From Calditrichota bacterium (GTDB taxonomy: Bacteria; Calditrichota; Calditrichia; RBG-13-44-9; J075): DNA of 38,315 bases. The notes under the pieces were generated by a model. That model ran no database searches. It saw nothing but the letters and a program-made list of their open reading frames with translations, and had not been told where the DNA came from. Numbering within the stretch: position 1 is the first letter of the stretch; each line of letters starts with the position of its first letter. Shown here in pieces: positions 18,215-28,428 of the stretch. Location of the stretch: the NCBI GenBank assembly GCA_024275555.1, contig JAJRYW010000332.1:1-38315 (forward strand), read 5' to 3'. The position numbers and the translations under genes were made by a program.

Positions 18215-18504
18215 AACTGAAGGTTTCAGGTGTTCGGGTTTCAGCAATTAAAAATTCAAAATAGTAAATCACAAATACCAAACGGATAATCCGCCGGCAT
18301 TTGGGCCATCGCCAGATTGAATATTTAAGCAATTCTACCTGCTTAAATCTTCCTTTCCAGATTGTCCGGATTAGAGTTTACAAGCGGGATGGTTAAACAT
18401 ATAGTATTAAGAACTTTTCCGCAACGCTGCATTGTTTTTATCCGTTGTTTCGCAAAAGATAGCCGTTCAGAGGTTCAGGGTTCAACTTAAATATAAGTGA
18501 GATT

Positions 18505-19560
18505 ATGGCCAAGATCTGCTTTGATAATTCGTCTCTAAAAGCTGTGACGGATACCGGTGATGCACCGGCGTCCATCGCAAATCGGTCGTTTAGCGGGGGG
18601 GTGTTGAAAGTGGGTGTGCTCAGCAATCCGTTTAGCGGCGCCAATCGAAACGGCCTGGGTCCCGTTAAAAAAGTGCTGACCGGGTATCCGCAAGTCCTGC
18701 ATTGTGAAGTTCAGACACCGGCGGATATAAAACTGGCGCTGGCCGGTTTCGCAGAACGGCAGGTGGATATCCTGGCGGTAAACGGGGGCGACGGGACCGT
18801 CCATGCGGTGTTGACCGCCCTCTTTAATCACAGGCCGTTTGTCCCACTGCCCCTGCTGGCTCTTTTGCCGGGAGGTACGGCTAATATGCTGGCCAAAGAC
18901 TTGGGCTTGAAAGGATCCCCGGGAAAAGCTTTGCGAAGGTTGCTGGGCTGGGCCTCCACCGGGAATGCAGATGCCGTCGTCGAACAGCGGGCGGTGTTGC
19001 AGGTACAGGCGCCTGGGCTTTGTGAACCGCTTTTCGGATTGTTTTTCGGTGCAGGCCTAATTTATCATGGAATCCGGTTTTTTCACGACAGGGTCAAAAC
19101 CCTGGGCCTGCGCGGCCGATCGGCCCAGGCGTTGATTGTGGGCCGCTACCTGCTGGCGCTCGCGGCAAAAAACAGGGATGTTGTCAGTCCGGTGTCCGTG
19201 GACATCGGACTGGATGGAAAACGGACGGAGGGCCAGCAATGCCTGCTGGTGCTTATCAGCACCCTTGAAAAGCTCATTTTAGGGTTTCGCCCTTACTGGG
19301 GCTGTGAAGAGGGGCCGTTGCGGTTCACCGCCGTGTGTGCCCGCCCGCGGCGCGTGTTGCGGACGGTGCTTGGCCTAACATGTGGTCTAAACAGCCGGCA
19401 CCCCGGGACGGAACACGGCTACCTCAGCCATAACGCCTATGCGATAGATCTAAATTTTCAAGGCGGCTTTGCCCTGGACGGAGAATTGTACATGCCGGCT
19501 GTCGGCTGCGGTCCCGTGGTGTTGCAAAAAGGCGGCCAGGCACCATTTTTGCGGTTGTAA
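18505..19560 (+). CDS. diacylglycerol/sphingosine/ceramide kinase-family lipid kinase (DAGK catalytic domain)
   Basis: KVGVLSNPFSGANRNGL, VDILAVNGGDGTVHAVLTAL (GGDGT motif), LALLPGGTANMLAKDLG. Ceramide kinase activity inferred from context. Confidence 0.85.
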   Translation: MAKICFDNSSLKAVTDTGDAPASIANRSFSGGVLKVGVLSNPFSGANRNGLGPVKKVLTGYPQVLHCEVQTPADIKLALAGFAERQVDILAVNGGDGTVHAVLTALFNHRPFVPLPLLALLPGGTANMLAKDLGLKGSPGKALRRLLGWASTGNADAVVEQRAVLQVQAPGLCEPLFGLFFGAGLIYHGIRFFHDRVKTLGLRGRSAQALIVGRYLLALAAKNRDVVSPVSVDIGLDGKRTEGQQCLLVLISTLEKLILGFRPYWGCEEGPLRFTAVCARPRRVLRTVLGLTCGLNSRHPGTEHGYLSHNAYAIDLNFQGGFALDGELYMPAVGCGPVVLQKGGQAPFLRL

Positions 19561-19562
19561 CC

Positions 19563-20519
19563 ATGCAGATACCATTTGAAATTGTCGAGCAGATCCGCAG
19601 GAAAACCTCGCATTCGGCCTCCCCGCCTATGCAGGCTCTAATCACCAGTATTATGTCGCGCTACGGTGAAGCTGTCCAGGCGGTTTTATATTACGGGTCC
19701 TGCCTGCGCAAAGGCGATGAACTCGATGGGATCGTAGACCTGTATGTGCTGGTGGACACATACCGGTCCGCTTATCCCGGACGTCTGCTGCCGATGGTTT
19801 TTAATAAAATACTGCCCCCCAATGTTTTTTATTTGGAAATACCCTTTGAAGGTGGCATGGTGCGAACCAAGTATGCGATTTTTTCCGTCACTGACTTTCA
19901 GCGTGGCGTATCCAGACGCTGGTTTCATTCCTACGTATGGGGGCGATTTGCCCAACCGGCGGGCCTTTTGTATGCTCGCACTGCTGAAGTCGAGGACCGG
20001 GTGATAAACGCCCTGGCCCAGGCCGCTGTGACCTTTATTACCCGTGTGCTTCCCCGGGCGGCAGACAGGTTTTGCGCCAGGCAATTGTGGTGCCGTGGTC
20101 TTTTACTCAGCTACCGTGCCGAACTGCGGGCGGAACGGTCGGATAAGGTGGCCCGCCTGTATGATGCCTCGTCGGAACACTACGAGCAAATAACCCGTGT
20201 GGCCCTGGTCGGGGTTCCGTTTCCCGTTAAGATGGAGCCCGATTCGAAGCCGGTCAGTTACCGGGCCCGCATTCCTCTTCGCGTTCGTCGGTTCAGCCGT
20301 TTCACGTGGGCCGTCAGGTCGCTGCAGGGCAAATTGCTTTCAATCCTGCGTCTTTTCAAAGCCTGGTTCACGTTCCGCGGGGGGATGGATTACATTCTCT
20401 GGAAGGTGGAACGGCATTCAGGGGTTACCGTGGAGGTGACTCCGCGGCTGCGTCGGTTTCCGCTGTTGGCGGTTTTCGTACTCTCCTGGCGGCTTTACCG
20501 ACGTGGAGCTTTCCGTTAG
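19563..20519 (+). CDS. nucleotidyltransferase-fold protein, candidate Tam41/MMP37-like CTP:phospholipid cytidylyltransferase
   Basis: AVLYYGSCLRKGDELDGIVDLYVLVDTY (YGS...D.D-like), ILPPNVFYLEIPFEGGMVRTKYAIFSVTDFQRGVSRRWFHSYVWGRFAQPAGLLYA resembles the remembered Tam41 block (KYGVVSME..D...W..FYLAGRLQKPVKIL). ATG is 2 nt after the kinase stop. Confidence 0.55.
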   Translation: MQIPFEIVEQIRRKTSHSASPPMQALITSIMSRYGEAVQAVLYYGSCLRKGDELDGIVDLYVLVDTYRSAYPGRLLPMVFNKILPPNVFYLEIPFEGGMVRTKYAIFSVTDFQRGVSRRWFHSYVWGRFAQPAGLLYARTAEVEDRVINALAQAAVTFITRVLPRAADRFCARQLWCRGLLLSYRAELRAERSDKVARLYDASSEHYEQITRVALVGVPFPVKMEPDSKPVSYRARIPLRVRRFSRFTWAVRSLQGKLLSILRLFKAWFTFRGGMDYILWKVERHSGVTVEVTPRLRRFPLLAVFVLSWRLYRRGAFR

Positions 20520-20615
20520 CCGGCCACACACCCGGGCCAGTCGAAGATCCCGCCGTCGGGGGTTAGAGATAATGGTTTGCTTCGCTCTGCCGTTTATAAA
20601 ATAAGATAGAATTCC

Positions 20616-21833
20616 TTATTTTACCGGTACCGTCTGAACAAAAGCCCCAAAATTTTTTACTTCCTCAAGCCGGCAACTCCACATGAGTTTGCCGTCATGA
20701 ACTGTTATGTCCGGACAACTGTCACACATATCCTGCCTGCCGTCGGGCTCAAAATTAACCGGTTGAATAATCATAAAGCTTTGTATATACGCCGGTAGAA
20801 AAAATTTCAGTGGATTGAATAGGGATGCCTTCAGGATATTGAAGAATATTTTTCGCATTTGTTTATCCACCAGACCGATAAAAAATGCCGCCAGCTTTCC
20901 TCTGGACACACTTTTGGGATCGGCATAAGCCAGGTAGGTTCCGGTGAACAGGTGGTCAAAGGTTTGCACCAGTTCCATAAACCGGGGCGACACATACCCC
21001 ATGGTTTTACCATTGAAAACGATGCGGTTGCCCAGCAGCCACTTGAACGAATCCGGGTTGGCGGTTCCGTTCAGATAAGCAGCCGGTTCATACATCGGAT
21101 CGGCTTCCCGGATTTTCTCGACAATATCAGGTGCCATAAGGGTACGTTCACCGCCCCATTCGGCTTCTTTATAGGTGTCCTGAACCTCAATTTTCTCACC
21201 GTTGGCATAAAAATCGAAGTTTCCGGTCAAGCTCGGAGAGCGAAACAGGATAAAGACGACGGTGTGTACAATATCCGCATGGTCCTGGGCCCAGCGTACC
21301 ATTTCGGGGATTTCATGAACGGTTTTATCCGAAATCGTGGCATTGAACGAACAGGCAATACCGCCGACTTTTGCCAACATTTTGGCATAATGCAACCTCA
21401 GTTCATTGAGTTCGATTTCCGTTGCGGCGGTGACTTTCGGTCGCTTCTGGCTGGTGTCGATGTGGAAGGTAAATCCATATACACCGGCGTTTTTGAGCTT
21501 CCAGAGCAACTTTTCATCCAGGGCCAGGCCGTTGGTGTTGATGATCGGTTTCCAACCCATGTCTTTTATCATGGATACCAGTTCGATAATCTGGGGATAA
21601 ACGAGCGGATCTCCCCCGGCAATGCTCATGCAGTCGCTTTTTCGCAGCTTTTTAAAGACCTCCAGGTCGGCCCTGACCTCTTCCAGTGTTTTGTGACCGT
21701 GGCCGTGGGGATCCCGGTAACAACCTTCACATCGCAGGTTGCAGTCGGTGGTAGGTTCCAGCCAGGAAATACCGTTGTCGGCGTAATTCCACGGAAGGCG
21801 GTAATAATCCAAATGATTCAGTTCGGCAGGCAT
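20616..21833 (-). CDS. radical SAM protein of unknown substrate
   Basis: LEPTTDCNLRCEGCYRDPHGHG (CX3CX2C), MSIAGGDPLVYPQIIELV (GGxP-like), C-terminal CDSCPDITVHDGKLMWSCR extra Cys. ATG at 21833 with upstream GGAAGAG; ORF extends to 21917. Confidence 0.88.
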   Translation of the reverse strand: MPAELNHLDYYRLPWNYADNGISWLEPTTDCNLRCEGCYRDPHGHGHKTLEEVRADLEVFKKLRKSDCMSIAGGDPLVYPQIIELVSMIKDMGWKPIINTNGLALDEKLLWKLKNAGVYGFTFHIDTSQKRPKVTAATEIELNELRLHYAKMLAKVGGIACSFNATISDKTVHEIPEMVRWAQDHADIVHTVVFILFRSPSLTGNFDFYANGEKIEVQDTYKEAEWGGERTLMAPDIVEKIREADPMYEPAAYLNGTANPDSFKWLLGNRIVFNGKTMGYVSPRFMELVQTFDHLFTGTYLAYADPKSVSRGKLAAFFIGLVDKQMRKIFFNILKASLFNPLKFFLPAYIQSFMIIQPVNFEPDGRQDMCDSCPDITVHDGKLMWSCRLEEVKNFGAFVQTVPVK

Positions 21834-22108
21834 ATCTCTCTTCCTTGTTTTTACGTTTTCTGTTACAAGGGCAAAATCCAAAACTGTATATATAACCACA
21901 TTTTGATTATATAGCAAGCAAGAAAACGACAGCGCAGCGATTCTAATTACGACCCTGAAGCATCAGAAACTAGAATCACGGTCCAGAATACATGCGTTGA
22001 CACGCCATTCGGTATCTGGTAAATAGCGCATTCGACTGCTTAAGCTATGCTAAATTGTAATCCACGTGTGGACAATCCTTACGAAACGGTGACCCCAGGA
22101 CCCAAAAA

Positions 22109-23050
22109 ATGTTGCGTGCCTTTATCGCCCATATCCCCAGACGCCATATTGTAAAGATGGGCAGGCTGTTGGGATTTCTGATGTATTTTATAGTTGTGCC
22201 TCATCGGCGGCTGGTGAGACGCAACCTGCGATTTTGTTACCCGCAATGGTCCCGGAATCAAATCGACAAACTGAGCAGAGAAATTTTCAAAAACGCCGGG
22301 ATCACCTTTATCGAGATCTGGCAGATGTCGTTTTTCTCCCGGCAACAGCTCTTGGGTACGGTGAAACGGGTGCAGGGGATGGAACATATCGTCAGCGCTC
22401 TAAAGCAAAAGCGGGGGGCTATCGTGTTTACCGCCCACATGGCCAACTGGGAACTCGGGTTTTTATATGGAGGCTGTTATCTCGGATGGCCTGTTACCGG
22501 GGTGGCCAGGCACATTCGGCTGCCCTGGCTGGATCGTTGGTTTTATCGTCTGCGTACCCGTTTTGGCAACAAGATTGTTTTTAAAAAAGGTGCGTTGCCC
22601 GAGATGAGACAGATCCTTCGCAACGGCGAGATACTTGCGTTGACCCTTGACCAGAGCCGGCACAAACAGGCCATCGAGATAATGTTCTTTGGCCACCGGG
22701 CCACCGCAACCCCTGGTGCCGCTTTGCTGTCGATGCGCTGCAAGAGCCCGGTTATTCCAAGCTTTTGTATCAGGGAACCGAATGGTTCTCTCACGATTCA
22801 TTTCGCCCCGCCCCTCAAAATGGAGAAAACCGGGGACCTGAGAACTGATTTGCGGATCAACACCCAGAAAATGGTGGACGCGATGGAAACCATGATCCGC
22901 CGTTATCCGGATCAGTGGATCTGGTTTCAAAGACCCTGGAAAAAGACCTATCCCCAGCTGTACCCGGAGTGGTCTGCCCGCCGGCGTAAACATAAAAAAA
23001 GGAACAAGGGGGGGACCAGGCGGAAGCGGATTGGAACCGGGCCGGGATAA
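22109..23050 (+). CDS. lysophospholipid acyltransferase family protein (LpxL/HtrB-like)
   Basis: VFTAHMANWELGFLYG (HxxNWE), LALTLDQS, TPGAALLSMRCKSPVIP, RYPDQWIWFQRPWKKTYP. Confidence 0.88.
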   Translation: MLRAFIAHIPRRHIVKMGRLLGFLMYFIVVPHRRLVRRNLRFCYPQWSRNQIDKLSREIFKNAGITFIEIWQMSFFSRQQLLGTVKRVQGMEHIVSALKQKRGAIVFTAHMANWELGFLYGGCYLGWPVTGVARHIRLPWLDRWFYRLRTRFGNKIVFKKGALPEMRQILRNGEILALTLDQSRHKQAIEIMFFGHRATATPGAALLSMRCKSPVIPSFCIREPNGSLTIHFAPPLKMEKTGDLRTDLRINTQKMVDAMETMIRRYPDQWIWFQRPWKKTYPQLYPEWSARRRKHKKRNKGGTRRKRIGTGPG

Positions 23051-23060
23051 TAGGTCGATA

Positions 23061-23399
23061 CTATTGCCTGGTAATTTTCAGCGTGACGTCCTGGGGCAGG
23101 GCCAACCCTGCGACTACCTGGATTGCCTTGCAAACGGCTGCGGGTACGACGCAGGCTTCGCAACATCCTTTTTGAACCAGAACGGATCTTGAGATATCCA
23201 GGATAATGCTCTCCTTTTGGGGACTCAGTTCTTGATAAGCATCGATGGGAGTCTTCTCTTGAAAACGCGATGCCAGTTCTTTTATGGTGTCGCATGAACT
23301 CACAACTTTTAATTCCACGTTCATGCTGTCTTCCGTACTAGCTTTAATAACCGTCTTGAATCCGCAAATTCCCGCATCTACTTTTACCTTTGCTTCCAT
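23061..23399 (-). CDS. small conserved protein (resembles DUF6951-type)
   Basis: 112 aa VKVDAGICGFKTVIKA...KGCCEACVVPAAVCKAIQVVAGLALPQDVTLKI; family name from memory. Confidence 0.6.
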   Translation of the reverse strand: MEAKVKVDAGICGFKTVIKASTEDSMNVELKVVSSCDTIKELASRFQEKTPIDAYQELSPQKESIILDISRSVLVQKGCCEACVVPAAVCKAIQVVAGLALPQDVTLKITRQ

Positions 23400-23835
23400 T
23401 GATGAGTCTCCTTAAAGCCTTCCGTTTCGGTCATGGTAATGAAACCGGCCAACAAACAATTATACTCCAAATAGACAAATAGGTTTATTCCGCAACAGTG
23501 TGCTGAATTTTAGATTAATGCCGCCGTGGCCAAAGTCAATCTGTAAATTTTATCCTACCTTATTTAATAGATCCCTTTCAACGCTTTTCGATAAGGGTTA
23601 TTTGGCATATTCACCGACTAAAACAAGTTTGGGATTTTGAATTTCGGTCTTGGTGCCTTAGTGACTGAATTATTATGTTATGCTAAATCGAAGCAATCCG
23701 TCCCGGACGATATATTTAAAAAAAAAATTAAAGTCTGCCCCGTAAGTACCGATAACATAGATGAAAACAAATTTGACAGGCATAGGGCATTGAGTTAAGC
23801 TTAGCGGCAGAGATTCTTTTTAAGGAGAAGCGAAC

Positions 23836-24144
23836 ATGGAAATAGACGGAAACCAGACCATAGGTATTGATGCCTATGTGAATCAGGTTCAAGATAAAAA
23901 TAAAGTCGGGATCCCCGACAACAAACCTGAAAAGACGGCAATGAAGACGGATACGGTTGTGATTTCAGATGCTGCCAAAAGAGTTCAGGAGGCCCGAAAG
24001 CAGTTGGATAACATTCCCGACGTTCGGGAAGATAAGGTATCACAGCTCAGAAGTCAGATTCAAGACGGAACTTACGAGATAAACGCTGATAAAATTGCGG
24101 GTAAAATGATTAAAGAAGGCCTTCTTAACGATGCCTTGAAATAG
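23836..24144 (+). CDS. flgM: anti-sigma-28 factor FlgM
   Basis: KTDTVVISDAAKRVQEARKQLDNIPDVREDKVSQLRSQIQDGTYEINADKIAGKMIKEGLLND, typical FlgM C-terminus; preceded by AAGGAG. Confidence 0.88.
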   Translation: MEIDGNQTIGIDAYVNQVQDKNKVGIPDNKPEKTAMKTDTVVISDAAKRVQEARKQLDNIPDVREDKVSQLRSQIQDGTYEINADKIAGKMIKEGLLNDALK

Positions 24145-24185
24145 TTATCTGCTATAGAATTTAATCTCACAGACTCGATCAATTC

Positions 24186-24218
24186 GAAATCCCGGGATTT
24201 TCCCGGGATTTTTTTTGT
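24186..24218 (+). terminator. Rho-independent terminator after flgM
   Basis: gaaatcccgggattttcccgggatttttttt: GC-rich inverted repeat followed by a T-run ~40 nt after the flgM stop. Confidence 0.85.
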
Positions 24219-24267
24219 CTTCTCATCCAGTGCCGCTGCCGGACCTGATCTTACAGCGGGTTTGCGG

Positions 24268-26112
24268 TTAATGGACATCGCAGACCAGGCAGTAGGCATA
24301 AACCCCCTGGGGGTCGTTTAACTCTACAATACCCTCCAGTTCGGGACCAAATTTTTTAAAAAACCGAACTGCGGGGTGGGCAGCACGGCCAAAAATATTA
24401 TTGGTAGCACCTGCCAGAAAGCGATTAAGTCGTTTGATCAATTTTTCCCTGGCGGTCAGGGGTTGTTCAATATAGATGACATCGTAATCCTTTAAGTTTG
24501 CCATGTTTGCCGCCGATTGCACAGCATCCTGCAGATTGCCGAATTGGTCGACCAACCCTAGTTCTTTGGCCGTTTTTCCCGACCACACCCGGCCCTGGGC
24601 GATTTTTTCAACATCCTGGAGGGGCATATTTCTTCCCTCAGACACCGTTTTTATGAAGCGCCGATAATTGTGCTGGATGACTTGCTCCATTGAATCCGCA
24701 ACGATCGGATTGAGCGGACGGGTGGTATCAAAGGCATCGGCCATGCGGGTGGTTCCCACGCCGTCGTTATGAACGCCCAGATAATCGAGGCTTTTTTCAA
24801 ATGTTGCAAAGGCACTGTAAATTCCAATGGAACCGGTAATGGTGGTCGGAGCTGCCCAGATTTCATCGGCTGCCGAGGCGATCCAATACCCGCCGGAGGC
24901 GGCAATCGAGTTCATGGATGCAATCACCGGTTTACCGGACCGGCGGGTGAGTTCAATTTCTTTACGGATAATTTCAGAGGCCAGCGCACTGCCGCCCGGG
25001 CTGTCAATGTGAAGAACCAGCGCTTTGACCTCATCATCCAGACGCGCCTGCCGGATTAGATCCGTCAAGGTGTCGCCGCCGATTTTTCCAGCCGGCTGAA
25101 CCCCGTCCAGGATAATACCCTTGGCGACAATAATCCCCACTTTTGAGGTGCCTTCACGGTTATGTTTCCGTTGCGGTTGAATAAAGGCCAGGTAATCATC
25201 GAATTGAATCTGATTAATGGTCATTTCATCCTTATTTTCACCCACCAGGGCAATCAGTTCTTCTCTGACTTCATTCCTGGTTTTGAGTGCATCGACCAGA
25301 CCGTGATCCAGTGCAAGCTGGGCGGAGTCCCCTTTGACCCTTGACAGATTTTCGGATACATTGTTGATATAGTCGTCGACAGCTTCGAGCGGCAACCCAC
25401 GCAATTCGGCAATACTTCCTGTGTAGGCATCCCACAGATCACTCAACCACGACAAATTTGCCTCTTTTGCATAGTCGGACATATCATCCCGCAGGAAAGG
25501 TTCCAGGGCCGATTTGTAGGTGCCGACTCTAAACACGTGGAACTGAATCATCAATTTTTCCAGGGCGCTTTTAAAATAATTGCGATAGATGCCGAATCCG
25601 GTGAGTGCCACGCCTCCCATGGGATGCAGATATAAATGATCGGCATGGGCGGCCAGATAATACTGTTGCTGCCCGTAATAATCGCCGGAGGCATAGATGG
25701 GTTTGCCACCGGCTTTAAAACGTTTGAGTGCTTCACCGATATCGGCAAGCTTGCTGGGTGGGGCATTGCCCATATCATGCAAGCTGAGCACCAGCGCTTT
25801 TACGCGTTGATCTTCTTTGGCATAGTCAATCACATCGATTATGTCTTTGAGTAAAGTTTCTTCACGGCTCGCCTCGCCTATCAACCGGCTGGAAAGCATG
25901 GTTTCCGTTTTTTGGATAACAATATCACCCCGCGGCGATAAAATCAGCGCAGCTTCAGCGGGAAGATCTCTTTTGCCCTCGTAAAAAAAGATTGAAAGAA
26001 AAAGGATGATCAGTGCCAAAAATATTAAATTTCCAACAATAACACGACAGACCGAAAGACCTTGCCAAAAACCTCTGATCAAATAGCGGAAAGCTTTAAA
26101 TAATGATTTCAT
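24268..26112 (-). CDS. sppA: signal peptide peptidase SppA (67 kDa type)
   Basis: Two-domain S49 protease: LVLSLHDMGNAPPSKLADIGEAL, HIDSPGGSALASEIIRKEIELTRRSGKPVIASMNSIAASGGYWIASAADEIWA, TGSIGIYS. ATG at 26112 (MKSLFKAFRYL). Confidence 0.92.
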   Translation of the reverse strand: MKSLFKAFRYLIRGFWQGLSVCRVIVGNLIFLALIILFLSIFFYEGKRDLPAEAALILSPRGDIVIQKTETMLSSRLIGEASREETLLKDIIDVIDYAKEDQRVKALVLSLHDMGNAPPSKLADIGEALKRFKAGGKPIYASGDYYGQQQYYLAAHADHLYLHPMGGVALTGFGIYRNYFKSALEKLMIQFHVFRVGTYKSALEPFLRDDMSDYAKEANLSWLSDLWDAYTGSIAELRGLPLEAVDDYINNVSENLSRVKGDSAQLALDHGLVDALKTRNEVREELIALVGENKDEMTINQIQFDDYLAFIQPQRKHNREGTSKVGIIVAKGIILDGVQPAGKIGGDTLTDLIRQARLDDEVKALVLHIDSPGGSALASEIIRKEIELTRRSGKPVIASMNSIAASGGYWIASAADEIWAAPTTITGSIGIYSAFATFEKSLDYLGVHNDGVGTTRMADAFDTTRPLNPIVADSMEQVIQHNYRRFIKTVSEGRNMPLQDVEKIAQGRVWSGKTAKELGLVDQFGNLQDAVQSAANMANLKDYDVIYIEQPLTAREKLIKRLNRFLAGATNNIFGRAAHPAVRFFKKFGPELEGIVELNDPQGVYAYCLVCDVH

Positions 26113-26467
26113 ACCCTGACACCTCGCAATGAAGCGATCAAATAAATGGATTAATTTGAATAGAATATATATCAGAATCAAATAAAAAAAAGGGGGAACA
26201 CCCATTTATGTCACCCCGGACTTAAGAAATTTCGACTTTTTAAGAGATTATCAATCATTATATTTCAAGGAGGAATCAAAGTCCCCCCTTTTCTCCGAGC
26301 TCACTTCCGGCCAGTCGGACTTACAGCGCGGAAGACAGATCCGGACATCTACTAATAATATTTTATACTTTTTCATTGCATTACTAAAATTATGTATTAG
26401 AATAAAGTAATGTTAAATAAAGCCAATACCCATAAATGGATTTCATATCAACAAGGAGGCAAACAAA

Positions 26468-28378
26468 ATGAGTAAAATTATCGGAATTGATCTTGGAACA
26501 ACCAACTCTTGTGTGGCCATCATGGAGGGAGGCGATGCCAACATCATCACCAACCCTGAAGGCGGCCGCACGACACCTTCTATGGTCGCCATATCAGATG
26601 ATGGTGAACGGCTGGTGGGTCAGATTGCCAAAAGACAGGCCGTTACCAATCCTGAAAACACCGTGTTCGGCATCAAGCGTCTCATCGGTCGGCGGTATGA
26701 CACCAAAGAGGTGCAGGATGACATTCGGGTGCTGCCCTATAAAATCGAAAAGGCCGCCAACGGAGATGTTCGTATCAACCTGCGCGGTAAACAGTACAGT
26801 CCGGCGGAAATTTCATCCTTTATATTAGCCAACATCAAAAAAACAGCCGAAGAGTACCTGGGTGAAAAGATTACGGACGCCGTGATCACCGTGCCGGCTT
26901 ACTTTAGCGACAGTCAGCGTCAGGCTACCAAAGATGCGGGCAAAATTGCCGGTCTCAATGTTTTGAGAATTATCAACGAGCCCACGGCTGCTTCTCTGGC
27001 CTATGGGCTGGACAAGAAAAAAGATGAAAAAATTGCAGTATTCGACCTTGGCGGCGGCACCTTTGATGTTTCTATTCTCGAAATCGGTGACGGAGTATTT
27101 GAAGTCAAGGCCACCAACGGCGATACACACTTAGGCGGAGAGGATTTCGATCTGTACCTGATTGATTACCTGGCGAACGAATTCAAAAAAGAACAGGGAA
27201 TTGATCTCAGAGGCGACAAGATGGCACTGCAGCGCCTGAAAGAGGCCGCTGAAAAAGCTAAGATAGAATTGTCGACTTCTATGCAGACGGACGTCAATCT
27301 GCCGTTTATCACCGCCGATGCCAACGGACCCAAGCATCTGGCCATCAAGATAACGCGGGCTAAGTTGGAAAATATAGTAGATGATTTACTCGACAAGCTC
27401 GAATCCCCCTGCCGGATCGCGTTGAAAGATGCCGGCTTTTCCACCGGGGATATAAACGAGGTCATCCTGGTTGGTGGGATGACCCGCATGCCGGCGGTTC
27501 AGGAGCGGGTAAAAAAGATATTCGGCAAAGAGCCCAACAAGAGTGTGAATCCGGATGAAGTTGTGGCTATGGGTGCCGCCATTCAGGGAGCGGTTTTAAA
27601 AGGTGATGTTCAGGATGTTCTGTTGCTGGACGTAACCCCGCTTTCCCTGGGTATTGAAACCCTGGGTGGGGTGATGACCAAACTGATTGAAAAAAACACC
27701 ACCATACCGGCAAAAAACAGCCAGCTTTTTTCCACAGCTGAAGACAATCAGCCGGCGGTATCGGTTCATGTACTCCAGGGGGAACGTGAAATGGCATCGG
27801 ACAACAAAACCCTGGGACGCTTCGAACTCACCGGAATTGCACCGGCCCCTCGGGGCTTGCCTCAGATCGAGGTCAGCTTTGACATCGATGCCAATGGAAT
27901 CGTGGAGGTGTCGGCCAAAGATCAGGCCACCGGAAAGCGGCAGTCTATCCGGATCACCCATTCGTCCGGCCTAAGCCGGGAAGAAATTGATCGTCTGATC
28001 AAGGATGCTGAAATTCATGCCGGCGAGGACAAAGCTAAAAAAGAACTGATCGATGCCCGCAACGCGGCCGATTCCCTGATTTATGCCACCGAGAAATCCA
28101 TGGCTGAATTCGATGATAAGCTGCCTGTTGGCACCCGTAATGAGGTTCAAGGCGTAATCAGTGATCTCAAGCGTGCCATGGAAAATGATAATCCGTCAGA
28201 AATCAAGCGCTTAACGGAAACCTTAACCCATGCCTCCCATCGACTGGCGGAATCCGTGTACCGGCAGCCGGGTGCCGGGTCCGGACAGCAAGCTGGAGCT
28301 GCTGCCGGTGGCTATGAATCAGCGCCTTCCGGTAATGATGATGAGGTGGTCGATGCTGAGTATGAAGAAGTCCGCTAA
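26468..28378 (+). CDS. dnaK: molecular chaperone DnaK
   Basis: [57 protein letters not shown]-terminal [12 protein letters not shown]. Confidence 0.98.
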   Translation: MSKIIGIDLGTTNSCVAIMEGGDANIITNPEGGRTTPSMVAISDDGERLVGQIAKRQAVTNPENTVFGIKRLIGRRYDTKEVQDDIRVLPYKIEKAANGDVRINLRGKQYSPAEISSFILANIKKTAEEYLGEKITDAVITVPAYFSDSQRQATKDAGKIAGLNVLRIINEPTAASLAYGLDKKKDEKIAVFDLGGGTFDVSILEIGDGVFEVKATNGDTHLGGEDFDLYLIDYLANEFKKEQGIDLRGDKMALQRLKEAAEKAKIELSTSMQTDVNLPFITADANGPKHLAIKITRAKLENIVDDLLDKLESPCRIALKDAGFSTGDINEVILVGGMTRMPAVQERVKKIFGKEPNKSVNPDEVVAMGAAIQGAVLKGDVQDVLLLDVTPLSLGIETLGGVMTKLIEKNTTIPAKNSQLFSTAEDNQPAVSVHVLQGEREMASDNKTLGRFELTGIAPAPRGLPQIEVSFDIDANGIVEVSAKDQATGKRQSIRITHSSGLSREEIDRLIKDAEIHAGEDKAKKELIDARNAADSLIYATEKSMAEFDDKLPVGTRNEVQGVISDLKRAMENDNPSEIKRLTETLTHASHRLAESVYRQPGAGSGQQAGAAAGGYESAPSGNDDEVVDAEYEEVR

Positions 28379-28397
28379 GCGGTAAGTTCAATGATCC

Positions 28398-28428
28398 AAA
28401 GGCGGTGGGTTCGACTCCCGCCGCCTTC
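28398..28428 (+). terminator. GC-rich hairpin downstream of dnaK, resembling a tRNA 3' end/T-arm
   Basis: AAGGCGGTGGGTTCGACTCCCGCCGCCTT: 7-bp outer plus inner stem around GTTCGAC; no T-run follows. Confidence 0.45.

Noticed and set aside
20859-21914. 351-aa plus-strand ORF opposite the radical SAM gene
   Set aside because: Long, but exactly antisense to a gene with clear radical SAM motifs; no family features in its translation.
28398-28428. Complete tRNA gene
   Set aside because: Only a T-arm/acceptor-like hairpin; no anticodon or D arm can be fitted between dnaK and this hairpin.
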